Source: JAFDZW01 sp964404255
Lineage (GTDB): Bacteria; Bacteroidota; Ignavibacteria; Palsa-1295
Direction of reading: 5' to 3'
Length of the DNA stretch: 64,000 bases
Assembly: GCA_964404255.1 (NCBI GenBank)
Contig: CAYOJJ010000006.1
Location: forward strand, 62,001-126,000
Below the pieces are notes generated by a model. It searched no databases. It saw only the letters and a program-made list of their open reading frames with translations, and was not told where the DNA came from. Position 1 is the stretch's first letter. Every line of letters begins with the position of its first letter. Below are positions 36,615 to 44,954 of this stretch, one piece after another. Made by a program: the position numbers and the translations under genes.

Positions 36615-37010
36615 ATGCACAGAATAGTTATACTTCTTATTGCTTTTCTACTGCTGAATGCGGTAGGGTGCTCGTCTATCGAACCGATCCATTTCAAAGG
36701 AATATCAACCACTTCGGCCGACTATCCCACCAAACCCGACCCACTGCCGGCAGAAGCAGACTGGGCTGTACAGGAAGATTCTTCGTATGCTGAGGTGATC
36801 ATCGGATCGGAACCTCGCACCCACTTCGATCTTCCCAAAGGCGAACCCGTAAGATTCTTCCGGGATCGTGGTCAGTGGAAATCAAAAGAGATCGACGGAT
36901 GGACTGTTAGTGCCATTCAACGAGGCGATTCACTTTTTATATATCGCAGTGTAGGAGATGGTGGGGTAGCCTATAAACTTCAGCAGGAAAAGGATGTTAT
37001 TATGCCATAG
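36615..37010 (+). CDS. Small predicted lipoprotein
   Basis: 131 residues. The lipobox LLNAVGC puts Cys at residue 19. The rest is polar with no recognised domain; the C-terminal half is beta-rich (GWTVSAIQRGDSLFIYRS). It lies at the left edge of the accessory island between rmuC and hflX and is flanked on both sides by a 34-nt direct repeat, suggesting a small cassette. Confidence 0.65.
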   Translation: MHRIVILLIAFLLLNAVGCSSIEPIHFKGISTTSADYPTKPDPLPAEADWAVQEDSSYAEVIIGSEPRTHFDLPKGEPVRFFRDRGQWKSKEIDGWTVSAIQRGDSLFIYRSVGDGGVAYKLQQEKDVIMP

Positions 37011-37015
37011 CAGGG

Positions 37016-37049
37016 CACTACAGCAAGGGAAAACAGTAGATTCGTGGGA
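37016..37049 (+). repeat. Direct repeat, copy 2
   Basis: Second copy of the 34-nt repeat, 6 bp after the lipoprotein stop codon. It differs from copy 1 by three transitions only. Confidence 0.85.
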
Positions 37050-37065
37050 GGAAATAACAGAAATT

Positions 37066-37096
37066 CGAAAGCCCCGGTGAGCAGCCGGGGCTTTCG
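37066..37096. terminator. GC-rich hairpin, possible terminator
   Basis: Stem CGAAAGCCCCGG (37066-37077) and CCGGGGCTTTCG (37085-37096), 12 bp with a seven-base loop. There is no T-tract on the plus side, so termination is uncertain, although its place after the lipoprotein gene fits. Confidence 0.5.
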
Positions 37097-37252
37097 CAGC
37101 ACAGATCAGGGAGGACCTGATTTTTGTCTTACCTATCCTTCCGTTAGGTCGTTCGACGGACAACCGATGATAGAAAATTTGCTATTTAGTTGAAAAATAG
37201 TTAGTTATGCCATGTAAAAACAGTGTTAGATTGCCCTTGTAAAATGTAAACC

Positions 37253-37309
37253 ATAGTTAACAGGATGTATAAAGGGTTTTTGTTAACTATAGTTTCATTT
37301 TGTTAACTA
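37253..37309 (+). promoter_or_regulatory. GTTAAC repeats upstream of the XRE regulator
   Basis: Three GTTAAC palindromes occur, starting at 37256, 37282 and 37302. The last two sit in identical TTTTGTTAACTA direct repeats exactly 20 bp apart, about two helical turns. They lie 40-100 bp before the regulator start, as expected for an autoregulatory operator. Confidence 0.45.
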
Positions 37310-37351
37310 AGGTACACAAAGAAATTTGGGGTATTTTCTACTTTTGTGCCC

Positions 37352-37594
37352 ATGGATATAAGGCAAATCGTGGGCGCCAATGTTAAGCATATTCGGGAGC
37401 AAAAAGGATGGGTACAAGAGGACTTGGCGGTTATTTCTAAGGTTAGCAGAACCTATATAGCTCAGATCGAGGCAGGGAAGCGGGCGGTTACTATTGATAT
37501 GTTAGTAAAGCTGGCGGAGGCATTTAAGGTTAGTGCTTCAGACCTTTTGATAGCAGATTTTTACCAATCTCAGGCAGACAATAGGAAGAACTGA
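37352..37594 (+). CDS. XRE-family helix-turn-helix regulator
   Basis: 80 residues from the ATG at 37352 (GTG at 37346 possible). One HTH_3 domain covers nearly the whole protein: IVGANVKHIREQKGWVQEDL, SRTYIAQIEAGKR, LAEAFKVSASDL. It resembles control proteins of restriction and defence loci. It lies 162 bp before the RloC-like gene, in the same orientation and in the same AT-rich island, and probably regulates itself and that gene. Confidence 0.85.
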   Translation: MDIRQIVGANVKHIREQKGWVQEDLAVISKVSRTYIAQIEAGKRAVTIDMLVKLAEAFKVSASDLLIADFYQSQADNRKN

Positions 37595-37756
37595 GATTCA
37601 TTAATTTAGGAGTTGCTCCTGAAAATATGGTAGTTGCCTCTCAATAATAATACCTCCAGGATAAAGTTTGAAGTTTTTACTCAAATATTAGTGTGATGAT
37701 TCTTACGTATTTTTGGTATAAATTAACCATCATCTCAATATTATTATAGAAGTAAA

Positions 37757-39505
37757 ATGACAAATTCAGATGAGGAGAAGACTAAAACAGCAAGTAATTC
37801 GCTTGATCGTGAAATTAAAGAATTTGTGTCAACTTTACCAGTGTGGGGACAATTTCTTGCACAAAAAATTCTCGAAGAAATACCTCTCTCTGACGATATA
37901 ATTGACGAAGCCTACAAACAATTTAGAATAAATCTTGGCCTTTCTGGTATCGGGGTCTCTAGCACAGTAATCGGATCGAATCAAGACTCTTCAAATAGCG
38001 GGCAAAAACAAAGCCTAGATACTCTTACATTAGTATCATTAGAACATATAGAAGGTGTGAATGCACTTCATGAGAAGCAAACTATACCTTTTAGTGATAC
38101 GCTTACTATAATTTATGGAAGCAACGGGTCAGGCAAATCTGGGTTTTGTAGGATATTAAAGAACTCTTTTCTTTCAAAATCGGCTGAAAATATAATCCAA
38201 GATATTAATAATCTCACACCAAAGTCCCCGGTTGCAAAATTTACTTTCAAAAATCTAACTTCTGAATATTCTCTGAATTATCCAACTGATTGTAATCATT
38301 CTGAATTTGATTGTTTTAGTTTTTTTGACTCACACACTGCAAAAATTCATTTGGATGAGAAGAATGAATTTAGTTTTAAGCCTGCCGCATTAAACCTGTT
38401 TTCTGAATTAGCACGTGCTTATGACAAAATGTCTTCGAAGCTCCACGAGGATTTAAGCTCCAGAAAGACAAAAGATTATTCGCAAACGTTTGTTAATGAT
38501 TCAGAACTAAAAGAAGAAATAAAGCAAATAAGTAGTTCTACGAATACCGCAGATTTACTGAGGCGATATTCAATTAAAGAGCCAACCGATTCAGAAAATC
38601 TTGCTTCACTACAGAGTGAAAAAGCAAAACTTTTATTGATGAAGAAGGAAACAGCAATTGCAGAATTAACTTCAAATATTGCGACGCTTTCTGAAAAAAG
38701 AGCTGCACTAGAAGAAATTGAATCACTTTGTACAGATAATTACTCTAAATTGATTGATTCGATGCTTGAAGATTATGATGCTCAAGCACTTTTAGCACAA
38801 AGTCAAAGCATTGATAGGTTTCAATCAAAAGTTGTAAGGGGTATTGGTACTAATGATTGGAAATCTTTTATTGAAGCAGGACATAAGGTCGCAGTCTTGC
38901 AACAAGAAGGGAAATTAGACGGAGATGTAGAATACCCGAAAGATTCTGATTCTTGCTTGTTCTGTCATCAACCATTATCCGCTGAGGCTAGCGCCTTAAT
39001 TAGTGCCTACTGGCAATACCTTAAAGGTGAAGCAGCCCAGTCTGTAGACAAGCTCAATGCTTCAATAAATGAAATAAAAAGTAAGTTATCAGAGTTAGAT
39101 TTTGATATTTTTCCTGAAAATGATACTTTCTCTGTTGCAATAAAAAGTCTTGCTCCCGAACAAGTTGTTGCTATACAAACAGAATTAGTTGATAGAGAAG
39201 ACCTGATTGGCAAACTGTCAAAGCGCGTTACCATGAGACTGCCGCGCAGAAATTTGCCGTCATTATTAGATAATGCTACTGCACTCTCAGGTGGTATTCG
39301 CAGTTCTATTATTCAAGCTATTGATGAGATAGAGATTAAGCTTAAGGCGGAACTTGAATTATTGAAACAGCTTGATCCCAATAAGGAACTGAAAAAGATA
39401 GAAGAGCAAATAACTTTGATTTTTCATAAACAAGCATTTGCAAGTCTCTATCCCCAAATTCAACAATATGTTGGTAAACTTAATTTTAAGGGATCGCGAG
39501 AATGA
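37757..39505 (+). CDS. RloC/PrrC-like SMC ATPase, N-terminal part of a frameshifted gene
   Basis: 582 codons; the last residues after the frameshift at about 39482-39487 are out of frame. An N-terminal helical region of about 90 residues precedes the ABC/SMC-type Walker A GSNGSGKS (bases about 38117-38140). Long coiled-coil arms follow, with a CxxC zinc hook at C400 and C403 (CLFC, 38954-38965), as in Rad50 and RloC. PF13166-type (AAA_13) ATPases of this design include the anticodon nucleases PrrC and RloC. The partner half is encoded one frame away at 39468-40421. With one base removed the two give a single 887-residue protein, close to the RloC length. AT-rich compared with the flanks. Confidence 0.75.
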   Translation: MTNSDEEKTKTASNSLDREIKEFVSTLPVWGQFLAQKILEEIPLSDDIIDEAYKQFRINLGLSGIGVSSTVIGSNQDSSNSGQKQSLDTLTLVSLEHIEGVNALHEKQTIPFSDTLTIIYGSNGSGKSGFCRILKNSFLSKSAENIIQDINNLTPKSPVAKFTFKNLTSEYSLNYPTDCNHSEFDCFSFFDSHTAKIHLDEKNEFSFKPAALNLFSELARAYDKMSSKLHEDLSSRKTKDYSQTFVNDSELKEEIKQISSSTNTADLLRRYSIKEPTDSENLASLQSEKAKLLLMKKETAIAELTSNIATLSEKRAALEEIESLCTDNYSKLIDSMLEDYDAQALLAQSQSIDRFQSKVVRGIGTNDWKSFIEAGHKVAVLQQEGKLDGDVEYPKDSDSCLFCHQPLSAEASALISAYWQYLKGEAAQSVDKLNASINEIKSKLSELDFDIFPENDTFSVAIKSLAPEQVVAIQTELVDREDLIGKLSKRVTMRLPRRNLPSLLDNATALSGGIRSSIIQAIDEIEIKLKAELELLKQLDPNKELKKIEEQITLIFHKQAFASLYPQIQQYVGKLNFKGSRE

Positions 39506-40421
39506 AGCAAAAAAAGAATTAGCAACAGGTTCTATTACGAGAGCACAGAAAAATATATCTGAGAAATATTTCGGTGAGGAATATACACAGATGTTTCATG
39601 ACGAGTGTCTAAAATTGGGAGGTAGTTTTGGGGCTTCACTTTCTATTCGTGGAAGTAAGGGTTCTTCCACTCGCGAGATTAGAATAAAGGACCGGACTCC
39701 CTCTGATATTTTAAGTAACGGAGAACAAAAAATAATTGCACTCGCAGATTTTCTATCTGAAACTAGAATGTCAGAGATGAATCGAGGGATCATTTTTGAT
39801 GATCCAGTAACTTCTCTAGATGAAGAAAGGAAATCTATTATAGCAAAACGCTTGGTCGATGAAAGTATAAAACGACAAGTCATTATATTTACACATGATC
39901 TTGTATTCGTTCACGCTTTATATAATGCCTTCGAGGAGGAGATGGGTAAAGACAAAAGGCCCATAACTCACTGGATTGAAGTCTTGGACGATCGGCCAGG
40001 TAGGGTGTGGGAAAATGCAAGTCCATCCTTAGAGTCGAAATATAAGAATGCAGAACAAGCAAGAAAATGTTATCAGCTTTCTCAAACGGCCGACCCTTCA
40101 CAGCGCGAGCAGTTAATAAAGGATGGATTCTCTGCATTGAGATCAAGTTATGAGGCTCTACTAATTTTTGATTTGTTGAATGGGGTCGTTCGGCGTTTTG
40201 ATGAAAGAGTTCGATTTGATTGTTTGAAAAATGCTGTATTTGATTTAGAGCTCCGAAATGAAGTTATAGATGGCTTTGAAAATTGTTGTAAATATATGGA
40301 AGGACACTTGCATAGTGATAAATATGCTGCGACAAAGCCTACAATAACCAATCTAAATGAAGAGATAATAAAATTTGAGGCGTTGAGAAGTAAAATAAAA
40401 AAACTTAAAAATGCCAACTGA
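39468..40421 (+). CDS. RloC/PrrC-like SMC ATPase, C-terminal part of a frameshifted gene
   Basis: Frame +1 relative to the upstream part. Family-like sequence starts before the shift is resolved: LILRDRENEAKKELATG continues the coiled coil. The ABC signature is LSNGEQKI, Walker B is GIIFDDPVTSLDEE, and the H-loop is IFTHD. The final 150 residues contain R-S-S-Y-E (RxxxE) and, about 51 residues later, GHLHSDKY. This resembles the Arg-Glu-His triad of PrrC-type anticodon nucleases, but the spacing is longer than the roughly 32 residues of PrrC, so nuclease identity is inferred. A start at ATG 39468 or TTG 39438 could let it be made alone, but it would lack Walker A. Confidence 0.7.
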   Translation: MLVNLILRDRENEAKKELATGSITRAQKNISEKYFGEEYTQMFHDECLKLGGSFGASLSIRGSKGSSTREIRIKDRTPSDILSNGEQKIIALADFLSETRMSEMNRGIIFDDPVTSLDEERKSIIAKRLVDESIKRQVIIFTHDLVFVHALYNAFEEEMGKDKRPITHWIEVLDDRPGRVWENASPSLESKYKNAEQARKCYQLSQTADPSQREQLIKDGFSALRSSYEALLIFDLLNGVVRRFDERVRFDCLKNAVFDLELRNEVIDGFENCCKYMEGHLHSDKYAATKPTITNLNEEIIKFEALRSKIKKLKNAN

Positions 40422-40463
40422 TCTGGCATCATTCTTCTTCGGTATTTTACCCTCATCCTCAAT

Positions 40464-40490
40464 CCTTCTCCCTTAAAGGGCGAAGGAGAT
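40464..40490 (+). terminator. Weak hairpin after the RloC-like gene
   Basis: CCTTCTCCCTT (40464-40474) and AAGGGCGAAGG (40476-40486) pair with one mismatch; AGATTTTG follows. It could end the plus-strand gene at 40421. Confidence 0.35.
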
Positions 40491-40492
40491 TT

Positions 40493-40538
40493 TGTAAAAT
40501 AAAAAGAGCACCTTTCTGATCTCAGAAAAGTGCTCTTT
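40493..40538 (-). terminator. Rho-independent terminator of hflX
   Basis: On the minus strand, AAAGAGCAC pairs with GTGCTCTTT, with an inner TTTCTGA/TCAGAAA stem, and TTTTTATTTTAC follows. It starts 18 bp after the hflX stop. Confidence 0.85.
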
Positions 40539-40555
40539 GAATATTTAGGAAAGTT

Positions 40556-41848
40556 TTACGCTGCCAGGGCCAGCAATCTCTCTACTCGTGCCAGGTTGCG
40601 GTGGTGGACTAGTAACGTTAGCAATACCGAGTGTTCGGTGTATTTGCGTTCTTTTACTTCGGCTAGTTCGTGCAGGCGGCTGGCGATCTCGTAGTGGTTC
40701 ATCGGTACCTCGACTTCGAGTTCGCGCGACGCTTCGGTGATCAGCGCGGCAATCTCTTCCTTGAGCGAAGCAATGCCGTAGCCTTTTTCTGCGCTTACGA
40801 ATGCCGTGTGCGCATATTTATTAGCGATAACATCTAAGCGTCCGCGCTCTTCTTTCGGCACCAGATCCGTTTTATTAAAGACGAGGATCACCGGCTTCTC
40901 GCTGGCATCGAGTTCTTTGAGCGTCTCGTTCACGACGGCAATATGCTCTTCGAGGTCGGCCGAGTTGGCATCGACAACGATCAGCAAAATATCGGCATCG
41001 CTTACTTCGACGAGCGTCGTTCTGAACGAAGCAACCAGCTTCGGCGGCAATTTCCTGATAAAGCCTACCGTATCGGTTAAGAGAATCTTACGATTAACCG
41101 GTACATCGACCGAACGCGTCGTTGCATCGAGCGTTGCAAAGAGCCGATCTTCGACAAAGACTTCCGATTCGGCCAGCGTATTGAGCAGCGAAGATTTTCC
41201 GGCATTGGTATAGCCGACGAGCGCAATGCGCGTGAGTTCGTCGTTGCGGCCCTCGCGGCGGGTCTCGTGCTGGCGCTCGATGATGCCGAGCTTTTCTTTG
41301 AGCTTGGAAATTCTGGTTTTGATTAAGCGTCTATCGGTTTCGATCTGCGTTTCACCGGGTCCTTTGGTGCCGATACCGCCGTACTGCTTCGATAAGTGCG
41401 TCCATTGGCGCGTAAGGCGCGGCAAAAAGTATTCGAGCTGGGCCAGTTCGATCTGCGTTTTTGCTTCGCGAGTACGAGCACGCGAGGCAAAGATATCGAG
41501 GATGAGGCCGGCGCGATCGAGCACTTTCACGGCTAACTCTTTTTCGAGGTTACGCACCTGCACGGGCGAAAGATCGTCGTCGAAGATAACAAGCTGTAAG
41601 TCGAGCATCTGAATATGATTCTTCAGCGCTTCTACTTTTCCTTTACCGAGATAGAGCGCTCCATCGGGTAGCGGCCGCTCCTGGGTAAGACGCAGCAAAA
41701 TATCCGCACCGGCCGTATCGGCCAATCGTTGCAGCTCGTCTAAGTGATCTTCGGTTTCCTGACGTAGTTGGGGGGAGCGGATGAGGCCGACCAAGGCAGC
41801 TCGTTCGCGTTCCTTATGGGTTTCGAAATACTCGAATGATTCTCTCAA
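40556..41848 (-). CDS. hflX: Ribosome-associated GTPase HflX
   Basis: 430 residues. The N-terminal HflX domain (LYLGKGKVEAL, FDDDLSPVQVRNLE), the linker motif GGIGTKGPGETQIETDRR and the GTPase domain are all present: G1 GYTNAGKS, G3 DTVGFI, G4 NKTD. HflX splits stalled 70S ribosomes after heat or antibiotic stress. It is single on its strand and ends at a terminator. It forms the right border of the accessory island. Confidence 0.95.
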   Translation of the reverse strand: MRESFEYFETHKERERAALVGLIRSPQLRQETEDHLDELQRLADTAGADILLRLTQERPLPDGALYLGKGKVEALKNHIQMLDLQLVIFDDDLSPVQVRNLEKELAVKVLDRAGLILDIFASRARTREAKTQIELAQLEYFLPRLTRQWTHLSKQYGGIGTKGPGETQIETDRRLIKTRISKLKEKLGIIERQHETRREGRNDELTRIALVGYTNAGKSSLLNTLAESEVFVEDRLFATLDATTRSVDVPVNRKILLTDTVGFIRKLPPKLVASFRTTLVEVSDADILLIVVDANSADLEEHIAVVNETLKELDASEKPVILVFNKTDLVPKEERGRLDVIANKYAHTAFVSAEKGYGIASLKEEIAALITEASRELEVEVPMNHYEIASRLHELAEVKERKYTEHSVLLTLLVHHRNLARVERLLALAA

Positions 41849-41961
41849 AGTGATCTGAGGTCTCCTGTTCTACAAAATTCAACTAAAAATATATACGGCT
41901 TGTTCCGGTGGAATGTTACCGGTTTGTTAAGTCGTTGCAAGCAAATAATTAGCGGAAATCC

Positions 41962-42744
41962 TTACCTAAACACAGATCGCCCGCCATCGACAATAAGCGT
42001 CTGCCCGGTAACGTAGCGGGCATTATAGGCGAGGAAGATCACGGCAGCGGCAATATCGTCCGGGGTGCCGTAATAGCCCATCGGTATCTTTTCTTCGCCG
42101 GTATCGATAAGCGCGGCCTGCGCTTTATCGGCCGCAATAGCGCCGGGGGCAATAGCGTTGACGGTGATGCCGCGCGGCCCGAGTTCGCGAGCCAGCGCCC
42201 GAGTCAGCGTAACAAGCGCCGATTTAGAAACATGATAATCGATGCGCGATTTCCAGATCTCGAACGCCCCAAGCGATGCAATATTAATAATGCTTCCACC
42301 ATTCGGCAATTTCGGTGCCGCTTCCTTGGCAAGCATAAACGGAGCAAGCAGGTTGAGATCGAGCGTGGATTGCAGTTGCTTGAGCGTCAGCTTTTCGAGC
42401 GGCGTGATCGGCGGCAGAACGCCGGAGTTATTTACCAGTACATCGATGCCGCCTGTAGCTTTAATAAACTGCTTAAAGATCGCCGGGGCATTTTTGGTAA
42501 TATCGCCTTTTAATAAGAAGACTTCTTTTGCGCCGCGGTTCAGGCATTCTTCAACAGCCTTCTTCGCATCTTTAAGCGGCGAGTTATTGTAATTGAGGCC
42601 GAGCGTTGCACCGCGTTCGCTAAACGCATAGGCAATATGCAAACCCATGCGCTTGACGCCGCCGCTTATAAATACTTTCTTATGTGCATACTCCGTCTGG
42701 GTAACGATCTCTCTGGTAGCGATCTTTTTAGTGGCCTTACTCAT
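41962..42744 (-). CDS. SDR-family oxidoreductase
   Basis: 260 residues from the ATG at 42744, chosen because this ATG overlaps the nadA stop (ATGA) and gives a usual SDR length. The Rossmann motif is SGGVKRMGLHIA (a variant of TGxxxGxG), with NNSG, a Ser in NIASLG, and YHVSK as the catalytic Tyr-Lys. The C terminus is VTGQTLIVDGG, typical of FabG-like and pteridine-reductase-like SDRs. The substrate is unknown. GGVKRMG resembles pteridine or dihydrofolate reductase-type SDRs more than FabG. Confidence 0.85.
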   Translation of the reverse strand: MSKATKKIATREIVTQTEYAHKKVFISGGVKRMGLHIAYAFSERGATLGLNYNNSPLKDAKKAVEECLNRGAKEVFLLKGDITKNAPAIFKQFIKATGGIDVLVNNSGVLPPITPLEKLTLKQLQSTLDLNLLAPFMLAKEAAPKLPNGGSIINIASLGAFEIWKSRIDYHVSKSALVTLTRALARELGPRGITVNAIAPGAIAADKAQAALIDTGEEKIPMGYYGTPDDIAAAVIFLAYNARYVTGQTLIVDGGRSVFR

Positions 42745-43877
42745 TTCGTTGCCTTCTGTGTAATATCGAGCATTCGCTGCAATGCAACCCGCGCCCACTC
42801 GGCTTCGCTCTCATCGACGCTGATGCGGTTCTTTACTTCACCTGCATCGATGCCTTCGAGAATGCCGAGCAATGCTTCCGGCGAAATGCGATACATCGTT
42901 GCGCATTCGCAGGCGTAGGGTGCAAGCGTCGTGATAAATTTATCCGGATGCTCTTTCTTCAGGCGGTTTACCAGATGGTGTTCGGTGCCAACAGCCCAGG
43001 ACGTACCGGGAGCTGCGGCTTCGATCGTCTTACAGATAAACGCCGTGGAGCCGACGAGATCGGCTTTTTGCACGACATCAAACATGCATTCCGGATGCAC
43101 GATAACTTGTATACCTGGATACAACGAACGCATGATATCCGGATGACTTGGCTGGAAATGCTGATGCACGGAGCAATGTCCGCGCCAGAGGATGATCTTC
43201 GCGCGCTCGATCTCTTCGCGGGTCAGGCCACCGAGATCGCCCTGCGTCTGATCGAAGAGTACAATTTCATTTAATGGTATGCCCATCTGGAAATAGGCAG
43301 TGTTGCGGCCAAGATGCTGGTCCGGGAAGAAGATTATTTTTTCAAAGCCCTGAGCAAACGCCCATTCGAAGATCGCTTTATTATTGGAGCTGGTCGAGAC
43401 AGCACCTCCATTCTCGCCGCAGAATGCTTTGATCGCCGCCGAAGAATTCATGTAGGTGATGGGGCAGATCTTTTTTGTATCGGTAATCTCGCTCAGTGCT
43501 GCCCAGGAATCGAGCACCTGTTCGCTGCGAGCCATATCGCTCATGGAGCAGCCGGCTTTTAAATCGGGAAGGATAACCTGCTGATGCTTCGCGGAAAGTA
43601 CATCGGCAGTTTCCGCCATGAAGTGCACACCGCAAAAAATAATAAACTTGCGGTCGCTGAGCGTTGCGGCATAGCGCGCCAGCTCGAAGGAGTCGCCGGT
43701 CTTATCGGCGAACTGAATAATATCGTCGCGCTGGTAGTGATGCCCGAGAATAACGACGTTATCGCGAAGCTTCGTCTTTAAAGCGTGAATCTTCGCCACC
43801 ACATCCGGCGACGTTGTTTCCGAAGAAAGAAATTCTTCTACCGTTTCAGTAACAATGGGGAGCTCGGTTATTGACAT
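42741..43877 (-). CDS. nadA: Quinolinate synthase NadA
   Basis: 378 residues, the longer NadA type. It makes quinolinate from iminoaspartate and dihydroxyacetone phosphate in NAD synthesis, using a [4Fe-4S] cluster. Seen are GHHYQRDDI, CGVHFMAETAD (Cys82), HPEC (Cys264) and CECATMYR (Cys323, Cys325); three of these should hold the cluster. No nadB or nadC is in the window. It overlaps the SDR start and lies 48 bp from the YgfZ-like gene, whose family helps maintain Fe-S proteins. Confidence 0.95.
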   Translation of the reverse strand: MSITELPIVTETVEEFLSSETTSPDVVAKIHALKTKLRDNVVILGHHYQRDDIIQFADKTGDSFELARYAATLSDRKFIIFCGVHFMAETADVLSAKHQQVILPDLKAGCSMSDMARSEQVLDSWAALSEITDTKKICPITYMNSSAAIKAFCGENGGAVSTSSNNKAIFEWAFAQGFEKIIFFPDQHLGRNTAYFQMGIPLNEIVLFDQTQGDLGGLTREEIERAKIILWRGHCSVHQHFQPSHPDIMRSLYPGIQVIVHPECMFDVVQKADLVGSTAFICKTIEAAAPGTSWAVGTEHHLVNRLKKEHPDKFITTLAPYACECATMYRISPEALLGILEGIDAGEVKNRISVDESEAEWARVALQRMLDITQKATK

Positions 43878-43925
43878 GAACGAGTATACGTGTGAAGAGA
43901 AATTATGATTCTACAGCCTTGACGC

Positions 43926-44921
43926 TCAGACTTCTACATCAAACGGCAGCGAGACAAGCGTACCGCTTCTCGAATCAAGCGTTACGGTATTACCGGGATT
44001 TGCAAACGCTGTCTTGATAAAGCCGAGGCCGATGGTCTTGCCGAGTGCGGGGCTAAACGCCGTCGAGGTGATCTCGCCGATCTGGGTGCCGTCGCTTGTT
44101 GCGATGGCAGTAGGTGCAGTGAGTGCATCCGGCGAATCGGTAAGCACACCCATCAAATGGCGCTGTACTTTATCGTAGGTATCGAGGCGAGCGATCACTT
44201 CCTGCCCGATGTAGCAGCCTTTGGTAAAACTTATTGCCTGTACGAGTGACGTTTCTAATGGATTATGCTTATCGTTCAATTCGCTCGGGAAGAGCGGAAT
44301 GCCGGCTTCGATGCGCAGCGTCTCGTAGGTTGCTTCGTCGATCGTTGCACCGCCGAGCGCTTCGATGTCGGCGCTGAGTTTGGTAAAAAGATCGGTAGCG
44401 AGTGCTTTTTCACAAATGATCGTGAAGCCGGTCTCGACGATACGCAAGCTCTTAATTAATCGCACCTGTGTATCGTGCAGGGTGATCTCAGCAGCCGAGA
44501 AATTTTCCATGCCGATCAAATCGAGGCCTGTCATCCCGGAAAGATACTGCAAGGCGCGTGGTCCAAACAGTGCAAACTGCGAGAGCGAATCCGAGGCGAC
44601 CGAAAAGCGCGCATCTTCCATGATGACGAATTTATCGAGCCAGCCGATCACGGCGTTCTCGTTGCCCTTGCCGCAGATGAGCAGGGCGCCCGTGCCATTC
44701 GAGATTACTGTCAATAAATCGACGATGCGGCCTTTCTCGGTGGTTAGGACGGTCTGGATGCCCTTGCCGGCCTCATTATAGAGCGGGCGCAGGTCGTTGG
44801 TGCTCATGCGATGGAGCAGGTCCAGCGCATCGGCGCCACTGGCCAGGACTCGGCCGTACAGGTTGCTCACATCGGCCAGGCCAATCGATTCGCGGCTATG
44901 AATATAACGGATATTTTCCAT
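43926..44921 (-). CDS. YgfZ/GcvT-like folate-binding protein (Fe-S maintenance)
   Basis: 331 residues. The family motif K-G-C-Y-x-G-Q-E is present at 234-241 (KGCYIGQE), with Cys236 the key residue. The fold is that of the GcvT aminomethyltransferase, but no glycine-cleavage genes are nearby. YgfZ proteins use tetrahydrofolate and support Fe-S enzymes such as MiaB. Placement beside nadA, a Fe-S enzyme, fits that role. Confidence 0.9.
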   Translation of the reverse strand: MENIRYIHSRESIGLADVSNLYGRVLASGADALDLLHRMSTNDLRPLYNEAGKGIQTVLTTEKGRIVDLLTVISNGTGALLICGKGNENAVIGWLDKFVIMEDARFSVASDSLSQFALFGPRALQYLSGMTGLDLIGMENFSAAEITLHDTQVRLIKSLRIVETGFTIICEKALATDLFTKLSADIEALGGATIDEATYETLRIEAGIPLFPSELNDKHNPLETSLVQAISFTKGCYIGQEVIARLDTYDKVQRHLMGVLTDSPDALTAPTAIATSDGTQIGEITSTAFSPALGKTIGLGFIKTAFANPGNTVTLDSRSGTLVSLPFDVEV

Positions 44922-44954
44922 ACGATACTGTTATAAAACAAAACGCCATTATAA

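Noticed and set aside
37757..40421. Rad50/SbcC or RecN identity for the zinc-hook ATPase
   Set aside because: There is no SbcD/Mre11 partner, the coiled coil is short, and a 150-residue domain follows the H-loop, which fits the AAA_13/RloC design better.
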